The notes beneath the pieces are model-generated. The model worked only from the letters and a program-made list of their open reading frames with translations. It was not told where the DNA came from and made no database searches. From Oscillospiraceae bacterium (GTDB taxonomy: Bacteria > Bacillota > Clostridia > Oscillospirales > Ruminococcaceae), in the NCBI GenBank assembly GCA_018055565.1, contig JAGPHI010000069.1, forward strand, positions 1-5,999: a stretch of DNA of 5,999 nucleotides. Reading direction: 5' to 3'. Positions 1 through 5,520 of this stretch are shown here, one piece after another. Numbering within the stretch: the first letter of the stretch is position 1; each line of letters starts with the position of its first letter. Both the position numbers and the translations under genes were made by a program.

Positions 1-105
1 GGTGTGCAGTACCTGATGGCACATTGGACAAATGTGGGCGGGTTGACCGTGTTGGTAGATAAAGATGGCAAACCCTTGCTGGATCCGCGATACGCGCATT
101 CGTAA
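1..105 (+). CDS. C-terminal end of a DUF6440-family protein (partial)
   Basis: Frame 1 is open from the window edge to a TAA at 103-105, giving the last 34 residues of a protein whose start lies outside. The tail contains GVQYL, then GGLTVLVDKDGKPLL. This resembles the ending I remember for DUF6440 proteins, small Bacillota proteins of unknown function in which a 'TGVxYL' strand is followed by 'GGLTxLLDxDGKP'. The match is from memory and rests on about 25 residues. No catalytic function can be assigned. The intrinsic terminator about 50 bases downstream supports this being a real 3' end. Overlapping open frames in this stretch have no ribosome binding site and are treated as shadows. Confidence 0.6.
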   Translation, partial: GVQYLMAHWTNVGGLTVLVDKDGKPLLDPRYAHS

Positions 106-157
106 TCCGCCTTTGGGTGCAAAAATGCACAGGCCGTTTGCGATGGATGGATACTGT

Positions 158-193
158 AAAAAACTTGCAGAAACGCATTCTGCAAGTTTTTTT
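158..193 (+). terminator. Strong intrinsic terminator, probably bidirectional
   Basis: A perfect 12-base-pair stem (161-172 with 178-189) closes a 5-base loop and runs into seven T residues (187-193). On the other side the stem is preceded by six A residues (158-163), so the same hairpin could also stop transcription arriving on the minus strand. It ends the DUF6440-like transcript and isolates the next gene. Confidence 0.93.
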
Positions 194-366
194 ATTGCCT
201 TTCATCGGTGCTGCGCCAAATGGGCGCGCATGCTTTGCGGCAGCCGTTTGGCAAATTGCGCATTGCAAGCACATTTACGGTTGCGCGATGCGCACGCAAC
301 GCGCCGCCGAGCAATCATGCAGCGCATGGCGCGCACGGCTATATTAGTAAAATGATGTTGGCAGTA
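194..366. other. GC-rich intergenic spacer, no gene seen
   Basis: Between the terminator and the promoter area of the next gene I see no reading frame with a ribosome binding site. The stretch is rich in GCGC and GCAT words. It contains a small hairpin, TGCGC-gat-GCGCA at 282-294, overlapped by an alternative pairing of GTTGCG (280-285) with CGCAAC (295-300). No T-tract follows, so it is not a recognisable terminator. A structured RNA or a dispersed repeat is possible, but nothing identifies one. Confidence 0.4.
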
Positions 367-395
367 TTTTCAATTTTGTACAAATATGATACACT
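367..395 (+). promoter_or_regulatory. Possible promoter of the acyltransferase-family gene
   Basis: The spacer turns AT-rich here. TTTTCA (367-372) and TACACT (390-395) are separated by 17 bases and make a plausible but weak sigma-A-type promoter. TATGAT at 385-390 is a better -10 hexamer but has no good -35 at normal spacing: TTGGCA at 358-363 is 21 bases away. The exact hexamers are uncertain. The location, 50-80 bases before the start codon, is sensible. Confidence 0.4.
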
Positions 396-446
396 ATAAC
401 ACAATTGGCATTTTATCCTTACATAGGCTAGAACAGGAGAGCATAT

Positions 447-1256
447 ATGAAACATTTTTGCGAGAAAATCGGGCTGCCGCACGATGCGTATATGGCGGTG
501 CAGCAGCTATTTGCAGCGCCCGCCACGCACGCGCAGGTGGCAAATTTGAAAGCGCTGTTTGCAAGAAAATCGCCAGATTTTTATCAGCAGATTTTGCAAA
601 AGCCCGATGCGGCACTATGGTTTTTACTGCTGTATATTTTGCTGGCGATGGATGCAAAGCAAGAATATGAAAAACGCGGCATTGCCCAGCAAATTTATTA
701 CGACACATTCAGCGATATCACCGTGTGGGAAGCAGAACATTTTGCCAAAACGCAGCAGCACGGGCTGATGGAATATGATTGGCTGCCCACCCATTGCCGC
801 ATGGAGCTGTTTCGGCTGGGGCGCTTACAGTTTCAGCCCATTGCGTTTCCGCAGGAGCTGCGCACATTGGTGCACAGTGTGCCCAATGAAACAGTGCTCA
901 ATGTGCATATCCCAAAGGGTCCCTCGCTCACGCAGGAAAACACCGAGGATGCATATCGGCAGGCGGCGGCATTTTTTCGTTTACAGCCTCTGTGCTTTGT
1001 GTGCGAATCGTGGCTTTTAAGCCCTGCGCTGCCCATGCTTGTAAAGCCGCAAGCCGGCATATTGCTGTTTAAAAACCGTTTTACACCGCTGTGCAATGTA
1101 AACGACAGGCAGGCCGAAGAAAGAATTTTTGGCGATTTGTGCGACGACCCCGCTGATTATCCGCAAAACACCAGCTTGCAAAAAAGCGCCGCCGCATGGC
1201 TTGCCGCGGGCAATCAAATCCCTGCCGCTTGGGGTATGTTTATGTACAGCGTATAG
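447..1256 (+). CDS. Acyltransferase-domain protein (NAT_N + GNAT_C-like)
   Basis: A 269-residue protein with an ATG start placed six bases after AGGAGA (435-440). It fits the two-domain family of Bacillota proteins annotated as 'acyltransferase domain-containing', with an N-terminal N-acyltransferase-like domain (about 1-115) and a GNAT-like C-terminal domain (about 117-266). Hallmarks I recognise are YYDTFSDITVW (84-94), FRLGRLQFQP (122-131), LNVHIPKG (151-158), ESWLLSPAL (187-195), NRF (210-212) and NTSLQ (241-245). The length is normal for the family and the frame is intact. By family it is a soluble cytoplasmic enzyme that probably transfers an acyl group, but the acceptor is not known to me and the sequence does not show it. 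It is a single gene ended by a convergent neighbour, with no T-tract terminator behind it. Confidence 0.82.
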   Translation: MKHFCEKIGLPHDAYMAVQQLFAAPATHAQVANLKALFARKSPDFYQQILQKPDAALWFLLLYILLAMDAKQEYEKRGIAQQIYYDTFSDITVWEAEHFAKTQQHGLMEYDWLPTHCRMELFRLGRLQFQPIAFPQELRTLVHSVPNETVLNVHIPKGPSLTQENTEDAYRQAAAFFRLQPLCFVCESWLLSPALPMLVKPQAGILLFKNRFTPLCNVNDRQAEERIFGDLCDDPADYPQNTSLQKSAAAWLAAGNQIPAAWGMFMYSV

Positions 1257-1303
1257 CCGCGCGGGCTGTACTGCACGGCGTGCCCGCCTGCTGCGGCCAA
1301 ACG

Positions 1304-1329
1304 GCGGCAAAGCGCATGCGCAAAGCCGC
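1304..1329. repeat. GC-rich dyad hairpin between convergent genes
   Basis: The 98-base gap between the acyltransferase stop and the kinase A stop is about 71% GC by hand count. It contains a symmetric structure: GCGGC (1304-1308), AAA, the perfect palindrome GCGCATGCGC (1312-1321), AAA, GCCGC (1325-1329). The outer five pairs and the inner palindrome can both form in either transcript. No T-tract follows on either strand, so it is not a classical terminator. It may still act as a 3'-end structure for both convergent mRNAs. Confidence 0.5.
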
Positions 1330-1354
1330 GCGATAAAAGCGCCCGCCCATTGCC

Positions 1355-2707
1355 TTACATGCTGATGGGCAAGTGAACACGCACTTTAAAAATGCCGTCC
1401 TCGGCTTTGATATGCACAAAGCCGCCGTTCGCTTGCGTTAGGCTATCCACAATGGATAGCCCCAGGCCGTGCTCGGCCTTATCGTCTTTTTGCGTGATGG
1501 GCAAATTGTTTTGAAATGCTACTACACCGGAAAAGGTGTTTTCGGCCACAATGGTAAAATATTCGCTGCCGCTATGGCTGTGAAAGCGGATTTCGCGCAC
1601 GGCGTCGGGGCTTTGCTGCATGCAGGCTTCGAGCGCGTTTGTGCATAGATTGGAAAAAATGCGGCAATGGTCAAGGTCGCTTACATGCACGCCTTGCGGC
1701 ACAAATACCGCTGCGCTGAACGCGATGCCATTTGCCGCGGCACCCGCTGCACACTCGCCAAAAATGGCATCTAAAAGCGCATGGTTGGAATATTCTTTAT
1801 GCGAGTGCGAAAGCGCTTGCATATGCGTGTCGGCTTCGTCTAAAAGGGCGATGGCCCCCACATAATCGTGCCGCAAAATGCGCTCGCGCAGATTGCCCGT
1901 AGTGGTATTATAGTTGCGCTTAAATGTGCGAAAGCTTTCCACATGCTTTTGATAAGAGCCATAGTGCGAAAGCTGGCGGGCAAGCTGCGTTTGCACCACC
2001 TGTGCACGCAGCTTTTCTTCGGTGCGCACACTGAAACGCATGGTGTTTGTTACTTGGATATGCTGCAAAAACACAATTAAGCAGCTGCTGATTAACTGAA
2101 AAACCGTCAGCCATACAAGCGAAATATCAAATAGGTACCCCATACTGAGCAAAAACATATATAACGTGCAAAATGTTTGCACAACGCACGCTGTGCGAAA
2201 TTGAGAACGGCAGGAAATCAGCGTCATTAAATGCTTTGCGCTAAACTTATAACGCTTTGTAACGGTGATAAAGGCGCTTAACAAAAGCCCCGCAGTTAAA
2301 TTGGTAATCAAGCGCAAATTGTCGGTGTGTGCTGCAACGTAAAGGCTTTGGTTATAGGCAAGGCTTACCAGCGACGCTGCAACGCCGCGCGTGACAGAAA
2401 GGGAAAACACCATCCCCAGCGCCATCCAATATGCCACCAAAAGCGAGCCGTTGTACAAAATGGCACATTCCACAAAGATGAGCAAAAATGCAATCAAAAA
2501 TAGAAACGGCGGATGAAACAAACGCATGCAGGCGGCCAAAATTAGTACGTCAAATAAGCCCGCCACAGCCGTTGCGCTCTTGTGGTAGGCGCCGGTTTCA
2601 TATACGCTAATGCCAAGAAACCGCAGGCTGACGATAAAAAACCGCAAATAAATCAAAAGTGCGGCCAGCGCGGCGATGGTATATAACAATGCGTTCAAAT
2701 GAAACAT
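1355..2707 (-). CDS. Kinase A: GHKL sensor kinase lacking its phospho-acceptor His
   Basis: A 450-residue AgrC-like (HPK10/GHKL) membrane kinase, last gene of the operon, 18 bases after the kinase B stop. The ATG follows GAAAGGA by about eight bases. The N-terminal half (about 1-216) is hydrophobic, with six or seven probable membrane segments. A linker helix with QLSHY (245-249) leads to the dimerisation helix. The H-box reads FKRNYN (262-267): the position of the phospho-acceptor is R264 (codon CGC, plus-strand 1916-1918) and the usual Asp is N265. The ATPase domain looks functional: N-box NLCTNALEAC (353-362, with N357 and E360), AEN (388-390), and G-box HGLGL (413-417) followed by NGG (427-429). 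It is therefore likely to bind ATP but unable to phosphorylate itself at the standard site. An RHDY at 279-282 imitates an H-box but aligns with the following helix, 16 residues later. It probably works with kinase B. Confidence 0.9.
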   Translation of the reverse strand: MFHLNALLYTIAALAALLIYLRFFIVSLRFLGISVYETGAYHKSATAVAGLFDVLILAACMRLFHPPFLFLIAFLLIFVECAILYNGSLLVAYWMALGMVFSLSVTRGVAASLVSLAYNQSLYVAAHTDNLRLITNLTAGLLLSAFITVTKRYKFSAKHLMTLISCRSQFRTACVVQTFCTLYMFLLSMGYLFDISLVWLTVFQLISSCLIVFLQHIQVTNTMRFSVRTEEKLRAQVVQTQLARQLSHYGSYQKHVESFRTFKRNYNTTTGNLRERILRHDYVGAIALLDEADTHMQALSHSHKEYSNHALLDAIFGECAAGAAANGIAFSAAVFVPQGVHVSDLDHCRIFSNLCTNALEACMQQSPDAVREIRFHSHSGSEYFTIVAENTFSGVVAFQNNLPITQKDDKAEHGLGLSIVDSLTQANGGFVHIKAEDGIFKVRVHLPISM

Positions 2708-2725
2708 CTTTTTTTCCTTTCGCGG

Positions 2726-4084
2726 CTAATCGCAGCTACGCGGCATCGAAGCGCTTAAATAGGCTTTTAAGCGAAATATTTTTTTGCTTTCGCTGCTTTC
2801 AATCTGCACAAATCCACCATACTTTTTGGCAATTTTGCGCAAAAAAGCAAGGCTGGAAGACGCGGGGTTTACCTCGATGTCGATGGCATCATCGGTTTCA
2901 TCTAAAAACGGGCTGTCAAAGCTGGCCTCGCCCGACACGATAAACCATGCTTCCACGCCCTCGCCCGTTACGGTGATATGGCGCGGCGCGTTGCCGGCGG
3001 CGGCTGTTTGGCAGCGCATCATAAGCTGCGTGCAAAGCCCTAAAAAAAAGCAGCTCATATCCATTTGTGAAAGCGCAAGCGAAGCGGGCACATAGATATT
3101 TGCATCGAACGCAATATCCTTTTCCAAGCATTCGTTTGCAAGCTCCTGCATAGCGGCATCCACCAGCATATTGTTGGAAAAAGGATGATGCACCATAATA
3201 TCATCTTGGATTAAATGGTCCATATCCTCTAAAACCGCCAGCGCTTTTTCGCCTTGCCCTGCATATAAAAGCGAGCGCACAACCGATATAATTTTATTGT
3301 AATCGTGTTTAAATCGGCGGATACTGCTTGTATATTGCGAAAAGGCGCGATAATGCGAAAGCTGTTTTTGTAAAAGCTGCTCCAACGTTTGCAGCCGCCA
3401 TGCCTCGTGCAGCCAGGCCACCGATGCCACCGTGTGGCGCAGCACGGTAAAGTATCCCACTAAAATTAGCACTGTGCCCAAAAGATGCAAAAAAATAAAC
3501 CAAAAAAAATTTAGATTATAATAAAACGCTTCGGCGCAAAATGCCTGATAAAAAAACATAATTGTGCCAACGGTGGACATGGAACGCACAAGGCCTTTCT
3601 GCGCGAAAAACTGCGCCCAAAGCCCGGCCGATTTGGCCGAAATGGGGAAAAAGAGAAAATACAAATTCATAATTACCAAAGCGGCCACCATAGTTTGCAT
3701 GCGATGTGAGGTGGTTTGCATAATGGTGGACATGGACACAGACATCCCCAAAGATAGCAAGCTGGTTACCAGCGCGCGCAAGGATACAAGCGCAAGCGAT
3801 AACGTGATGGCGTTTAAATAATTGACATATAAATATTCGGTGTTTAAGGCGCCAAACGCCCCCACCATGCAAATCAGCAGCACCACATACGTGGTGGAAA
3901 TGTGCCGCCCAATGTGCATAAAATACATTTGCAGCAGCGCGCTGCCAATGGCCAATAGCGCATAAAGCCACGGCAAACGCACAGGACGCCCCGTGCCAAA
4001 AAGCGCACGTGCGTTATAAATTTGCCAAAACAGCAATAAAAAAAGCGCAAAACAGCCCGCGTACAATACATGCATTGTCGTCAT
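2726..4084 (-). CDS. Kinase B: GHKL-like sensor with His but degenerate ATP-binding domain
   Basis: A 452-residue paralogue of kinase A, middle gene of the operon. The ATG is preceded by AGGAGG (plus-strand 4096-4101) at 11 bases, rather far; no better start is visible. About seven membrane segments fill residues 5-212. QLSHY (241-245) and FKHDYN (258-263) align without gaps to kinase A. H260 (codon CAC, plus-strand 3305-3307) and D261 are the normal H-box pair, so the phospho-acceptor is intact. The ATPase domain is broken at its key sites. The N-box position reads GLCTQLMMRC (349-358), with Gln353 for the catalytic Asn and Met356 for the Glu. The G-box reads ASSSL (408-412), with Ser409 and Ser411 for both glycines; only KYGG (421-424) survives. 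The acidic stretch 395-404 replaces the usual lid. It probably cannot bind ATP normally and would need phosphate from another kinase, most simply kinase A. Confidence 0.9.
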   Translation of the reverse strand: MTTMHVLYAGCFALFLLLFWQIYNARALFGTGRPVRLPWLYALLAIGSALLQMYFMHIGRHISTTYVVLLICMVGAFGALNTEYLYVNYLNAITLSLALVSLRALVTSLLSLGMSVSMSTIMQTTSHRMQTMVAALVIMNLYFLFFPISAKSAGLWAQFFAQKGLVRSMSTVGTIMFFYQAFCAEAFYYNLNFFWFIFLHLLGTVLILVGYFTVLRHTVASVAWLHEAWRLQTLEQLLQKQLSHYRAFSQYTSSIRRFKHDYNKIISVVRSLLYAGQGEKALAVLEDMDHLIQDDIMVHHPFSNNMLVDAAMQELANECLEKDIAFDANIYVPASLALSQMDMSCFFLGLCTQLMMRCQTAAAGNAPRHITVTGEGVEAWFIVSGEASFDSPFLDETDDAIDIEVNPASSSLAFLRKIAKKYGGFVQIESSESKKIFRLKAYLSASMPRSCD

Positions 4085-4147
4085 GGTGTTCAGCGCCTCC
4101 TTTTTACTAAAACTTGATATCGGACAGTATGCTTAAACAAGCAAACA

Positions 4148-4879
4148 TTAAAAAATCACGGCTTTGTTTTCCAAATATTCTGAAAAATTGTTTTTTAAAT
4201 CTTTCAGATATTTGCTGCCCACAGGCAAAACAGCGGCGTTTGTTAGCACGATATCGCAATTGGAAATGCTGCGGATATGCCGCAAATTAACCACAAACGA
4301 ACGATGACACCGCACAAAGGAGCTTGCTTCAAGCTGCTTTTCCACAATGGCAATTTGCGAATAAAAGCGCATTTGTTCGCGCACGGTATGTAAAAACACC
4401 TGCCGATTGCGCACCTCAAAATATAAAATATCTTCCATCGGCACGCGGTTCATTTTGCCCTGTGTTTCAAATACAAACGATTGTGTTTGGTGGTTTTTGG
4501 TAAGGGTAATTGCTTTCAAAAACACTTGGCTAAATTTATCATATCCCGTTTCCTGCTTTACAATATAATGCAGCGGCATCACATCAAAGGCCTCCAGCGC
4601 ATGGTCCTTGCTGGAGGTTAAAAAGATAATTTGCCCCGCAAAACCAATACGGCGCAGCTCGCGCGCGGTTTCAATGCCGCTTAGCTTGCCCATAAGCATA
4701 TCCAGATACACGATATCAAAGCTTTTCAGCACATCCTCTGGCTCAAAAAGAAGCTGCTCGCCGCTGCAATATCGCGAAATGCGCAGCGCAATGCTTTCTG
4801 CTTTTGCAATATCGGTAATCATGCTTGCGTATTCCTGTAATGCTTGGGGGTTGTCATCACAAAGGCAAATGTGAAACAT
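4148..4879 (-). CDS. LytTR-family response regulator (AgrA/LytR type)
   Basis: A 243-residue cytoplasmic regulator, first gene of the operon. I start it at the ATG at 4879-4877 because a purine-rich AAAGGAAGGAAG site (plus-strand 4884-4895) sits just before it; a GTG 75 bases further upstream has no such site. The receiver domain (1-125) has the acidic pair D8-D9, phospho-acceptor D60 in YLDMLMG, T88-S89 and K108, so it looks able to accept phosphate. The Pro that usually follows the Lys is Gln109. The LytTR DNA-binding domain spans about 135-238, with MEDILYFEVRNRQVFLHT (148-165), FVRCHRSFVVNL (188-199) and LPVGSKYL (218-225). Members bind paired direct repeats upstream of their targets; none is evident here. 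Kinase B follows 63 bases later, and the presumed partner kinases are both cotranscribed. Confidence 0.93.
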   Translation of the reverse strand: MFHICLCDDNPQALQEYASMITDIAKAESIALRISRYCSGEQLLFEPEDVLKSFDIVYLDMLMGKLSGIETARELRRIGFAGQIIFLTSSKDHALEAFDVMPLHYIVKQETGYDKFSQVFLKAITLTKNHQTQSFVFETQGKMNRVPMEDILYFEVRNRQVFLHTVREQMRFYSQIAIVEKQLEASSFVRCHRSFVVNLRHIRSISNCDIVLTNAAVLPVGSKYLKDLKNNFSEYLENKAVIF

Positions 4880-4928
4880 GCAGCTTCCTTCCTTTCGTTT
4901 ACAGCCGTTTGCACGCGCTATGAATGCA

Positions 4929-4963
4929 TTTGCCGCCGCATAGGCGCAGCCCACCGCGGCAAA
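4929..4963 (-). promoter_or_regulatory. Hairpin in the response-regulator mRNA leader
   Basis: If transcription starts near 4984, the regulator mRNA has a leader of about 105 bases. In it, TTTGCCGC and GCGGCAAA form an 8-base-pair stem (4929-4936 with 4956-4963). Inside, TGGGC-TGC-GCCTA on the minus strand can form a second short stem with one G-T pair. No U-tract follows, so it does not look like an attenuator. It may only protect or space the leader. I recognise no riboswitch class. Confidence 0.35.
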
Positions 4964-4990
4964 ACGCGCTTATATAACCACTTTATGGCC

Positions 4991-5019
4991 ATTATAGCAT
5001 ATTGCGTGCTTTTTTTCAT
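4991..5019 (-). promoter_or_regulatory. Promoter of the two-component operon, extended -10
   Basis: On the minus strand TGCTATAAT (4999 to 4991) is a perfect -10 hexamer with the extended TGn element. ATGAAA (5019 to 5014) matches the -35 consensus at four of six positions with a 17-base spacer. The expected start is near 4984. Its -35 lies only ten bases from the -35 of the divergent repressor promoter, so the two probably compete for polymerase. Confidence 0.72.
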
Positions 5020-5029
5020 CTTTTTTATA

Positions 5030-5058
5030 TTGACAAATGTCTATTTAGCTGCTATGAT
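5030..5058 (+). promoter_or_regulatory. Consensus promoter of the BlaI-type repressor gene
   Basis: TTGACA (5030-5035) and TATGAT (5053-5058) are separated by 17 bases, and TG at 5050-5051 gives an extended -10. This is one of the clearest sigma-A-type promoters possible by eye. The expected start is around 5065, about 33 bases before the ATG. Such a strong promoter with operators on it is typical of a self-repressed regulator. Confidence 0.92.
5032..5043 (+). promoter_or_regulatory. Operator 1 for the BlaI-type repressor
   Basis: GACAAATGTCTA contains the dyad GACA-AA-TGTC and the core ACAAATGT, which resembles the TACA/TGTA operators of the BlaI/MecI family. It covers four bases of the -35 hexamer and the spacer, where a bound dimer would block polymerase. 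It also lies just upstream of the -35 of the divergent two-component promoter. Confidence 0.8.
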
Positions 5059-5067
5059 TGCAATAAA

Positions 5068-5079
5068 GACAAATGTCTA
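5068..5079 (+). promoter_or_regulatory. Operator 2 for the BlaI-type repressor
   Basis: An exact second copy of the 12-base operator, offset 36 bases from the first and starting about three bases after the expected transcription start. Two identical sites flanking the -10 fit cooperative binding by repressor dimers and autoregulation. Confidence 0.8.
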
Positions 5080-5097
5080 CAGAAAGAAGGCGACTAT

Positions 5098-5520
5098 ATG
5101 TCACAGGAGAAAACCATGCAAAACGCCTTGCCGCAAAAAAGCCTGCCGCAAGCCGAGCTGGACATTATGCTGGTGCTTTGGGGCAGCGAAAGCCCTTTGC
5201 GCACGGCAGAAATCTTATCGCTGCTGGATAACGGGTGGACAATGGCAACGCTGAAGGTGCTTTTGGGGCGCCTTTGCGAGCGCGGATATTTACAGCCTTT
5301 GCGCGAGGGGCGCTTGATGCAGTATCGGGCGCTTGTTAGCGAAAAAAGCTATCGCCGCCGCGAAACCCGCGGCCTGCTGGATAAATTTTATCAAAGCTCT
5401 GTGAAAAATCTGGTGGCGGCGCTGGCACACGATGAGGGCCTAACGCAAACCGATTTGCAAGAGCTTGCCGCGATGCTGCAAAATGCGCAAATGGATAGAG
5501 AGGAGCGAGAACACAAATGA
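5098..5520 (+). CDS. BlaI/MecI/CopY-family transcriptional repressor
   Basis: A 140-residue winged-helix repressor. I choose the ATG at 5098, seven bases after AAAGAAGG (5083-5090). An ATG at 5116 with its own AGGAG is an alternative that would remove six residues. Extending the frame upstream to 5002 would put coding sequence across the promoter and operators, so that is excluded. The DNA-binding domain spans about 16-82: LPQAELDIMLVLW (16-28), then the recognition-helix region GWTMATLKVLLGRLCERGYL (46-65) and the wing LREGRLMQYRALV (68-80). The C-terminal part (about 90-125), with LLDKFYQSSVKNLVAAL, resembles the family dimerisation region. By family it dimerises on TACA/TGTA-type operators and is inactivated through its partner membrane peptidase. 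It overlaps that partner by four bases, and its own promoter carries two matching operators. Confidence 0.93.
   Translation: MSQEKTMQNALPQKSLPQAELDIMLVLWGSESPLRTAEILSLLDNGWTMATLKVLLGRLCERGYLQPLREGRLMQYRALVSEKSYRRRETRGLLDKFYQSSVKNLVAALAHDEGLTQTDLQELAAMLQNAQMDREEREHK

Noticed and set aside
27..36. GACAAATGTG, one mismatch from the repressor operator
   Set aside because: It lies inside the coding tail of the DUF6440-like gene with no promoter around it; most likely chance.
358..390. TTGGCA / TATGAT as the promoter pair for the acyltransferase gene
   Set aside because: The spacer is 21 bases, too long for a normal sigma-A promoter; TTTTCA/TACACT at 17 bases is preferred, with low confidence.
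394..708. 104-residue minus-strand reading frame
   Set aside because: It is antisense to the start of the acyltransferase gene and its promoter area, with no ribosome binding site or recognisable domain.
1862..1873. RHDY in kinase A (residues 279-282) as its true H-box
   Set aside because: Ungapped alignment with kinase B puts this at the turn and second helix, while FKRNYN aligns with FKHDYN. Kept as a caveat, not as the call.
3516..3971. 151-residue reading frame overlapping kinase B on the same strand
   Set aside because: It overlaps the membrane part of kinase B in another frame, is His/Ala-rich without recognisable motifs, and has no independent context.
4880..4954. Upstream GTG start for the response regulator
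   Set aside because: It has no ribosome binding site and adds 25 residues before a receiver domain that normally begins close to the MFHICLCDD motif.
4880..5040. LytTR binding repeats for autoregulation by the response regulator
   Set aside because: I looked for paired direct repeats of the LytTR type upstream of the operon and saw no convincing pair.
5002..5097. N-terminal extension of the repressor reading frame
   Set aside because: It would translate through the -10 and both operators. The sequence there is Phe/Cys-rich and unlike the family, and a good ribosome binding site precedes the ATG at 5098.
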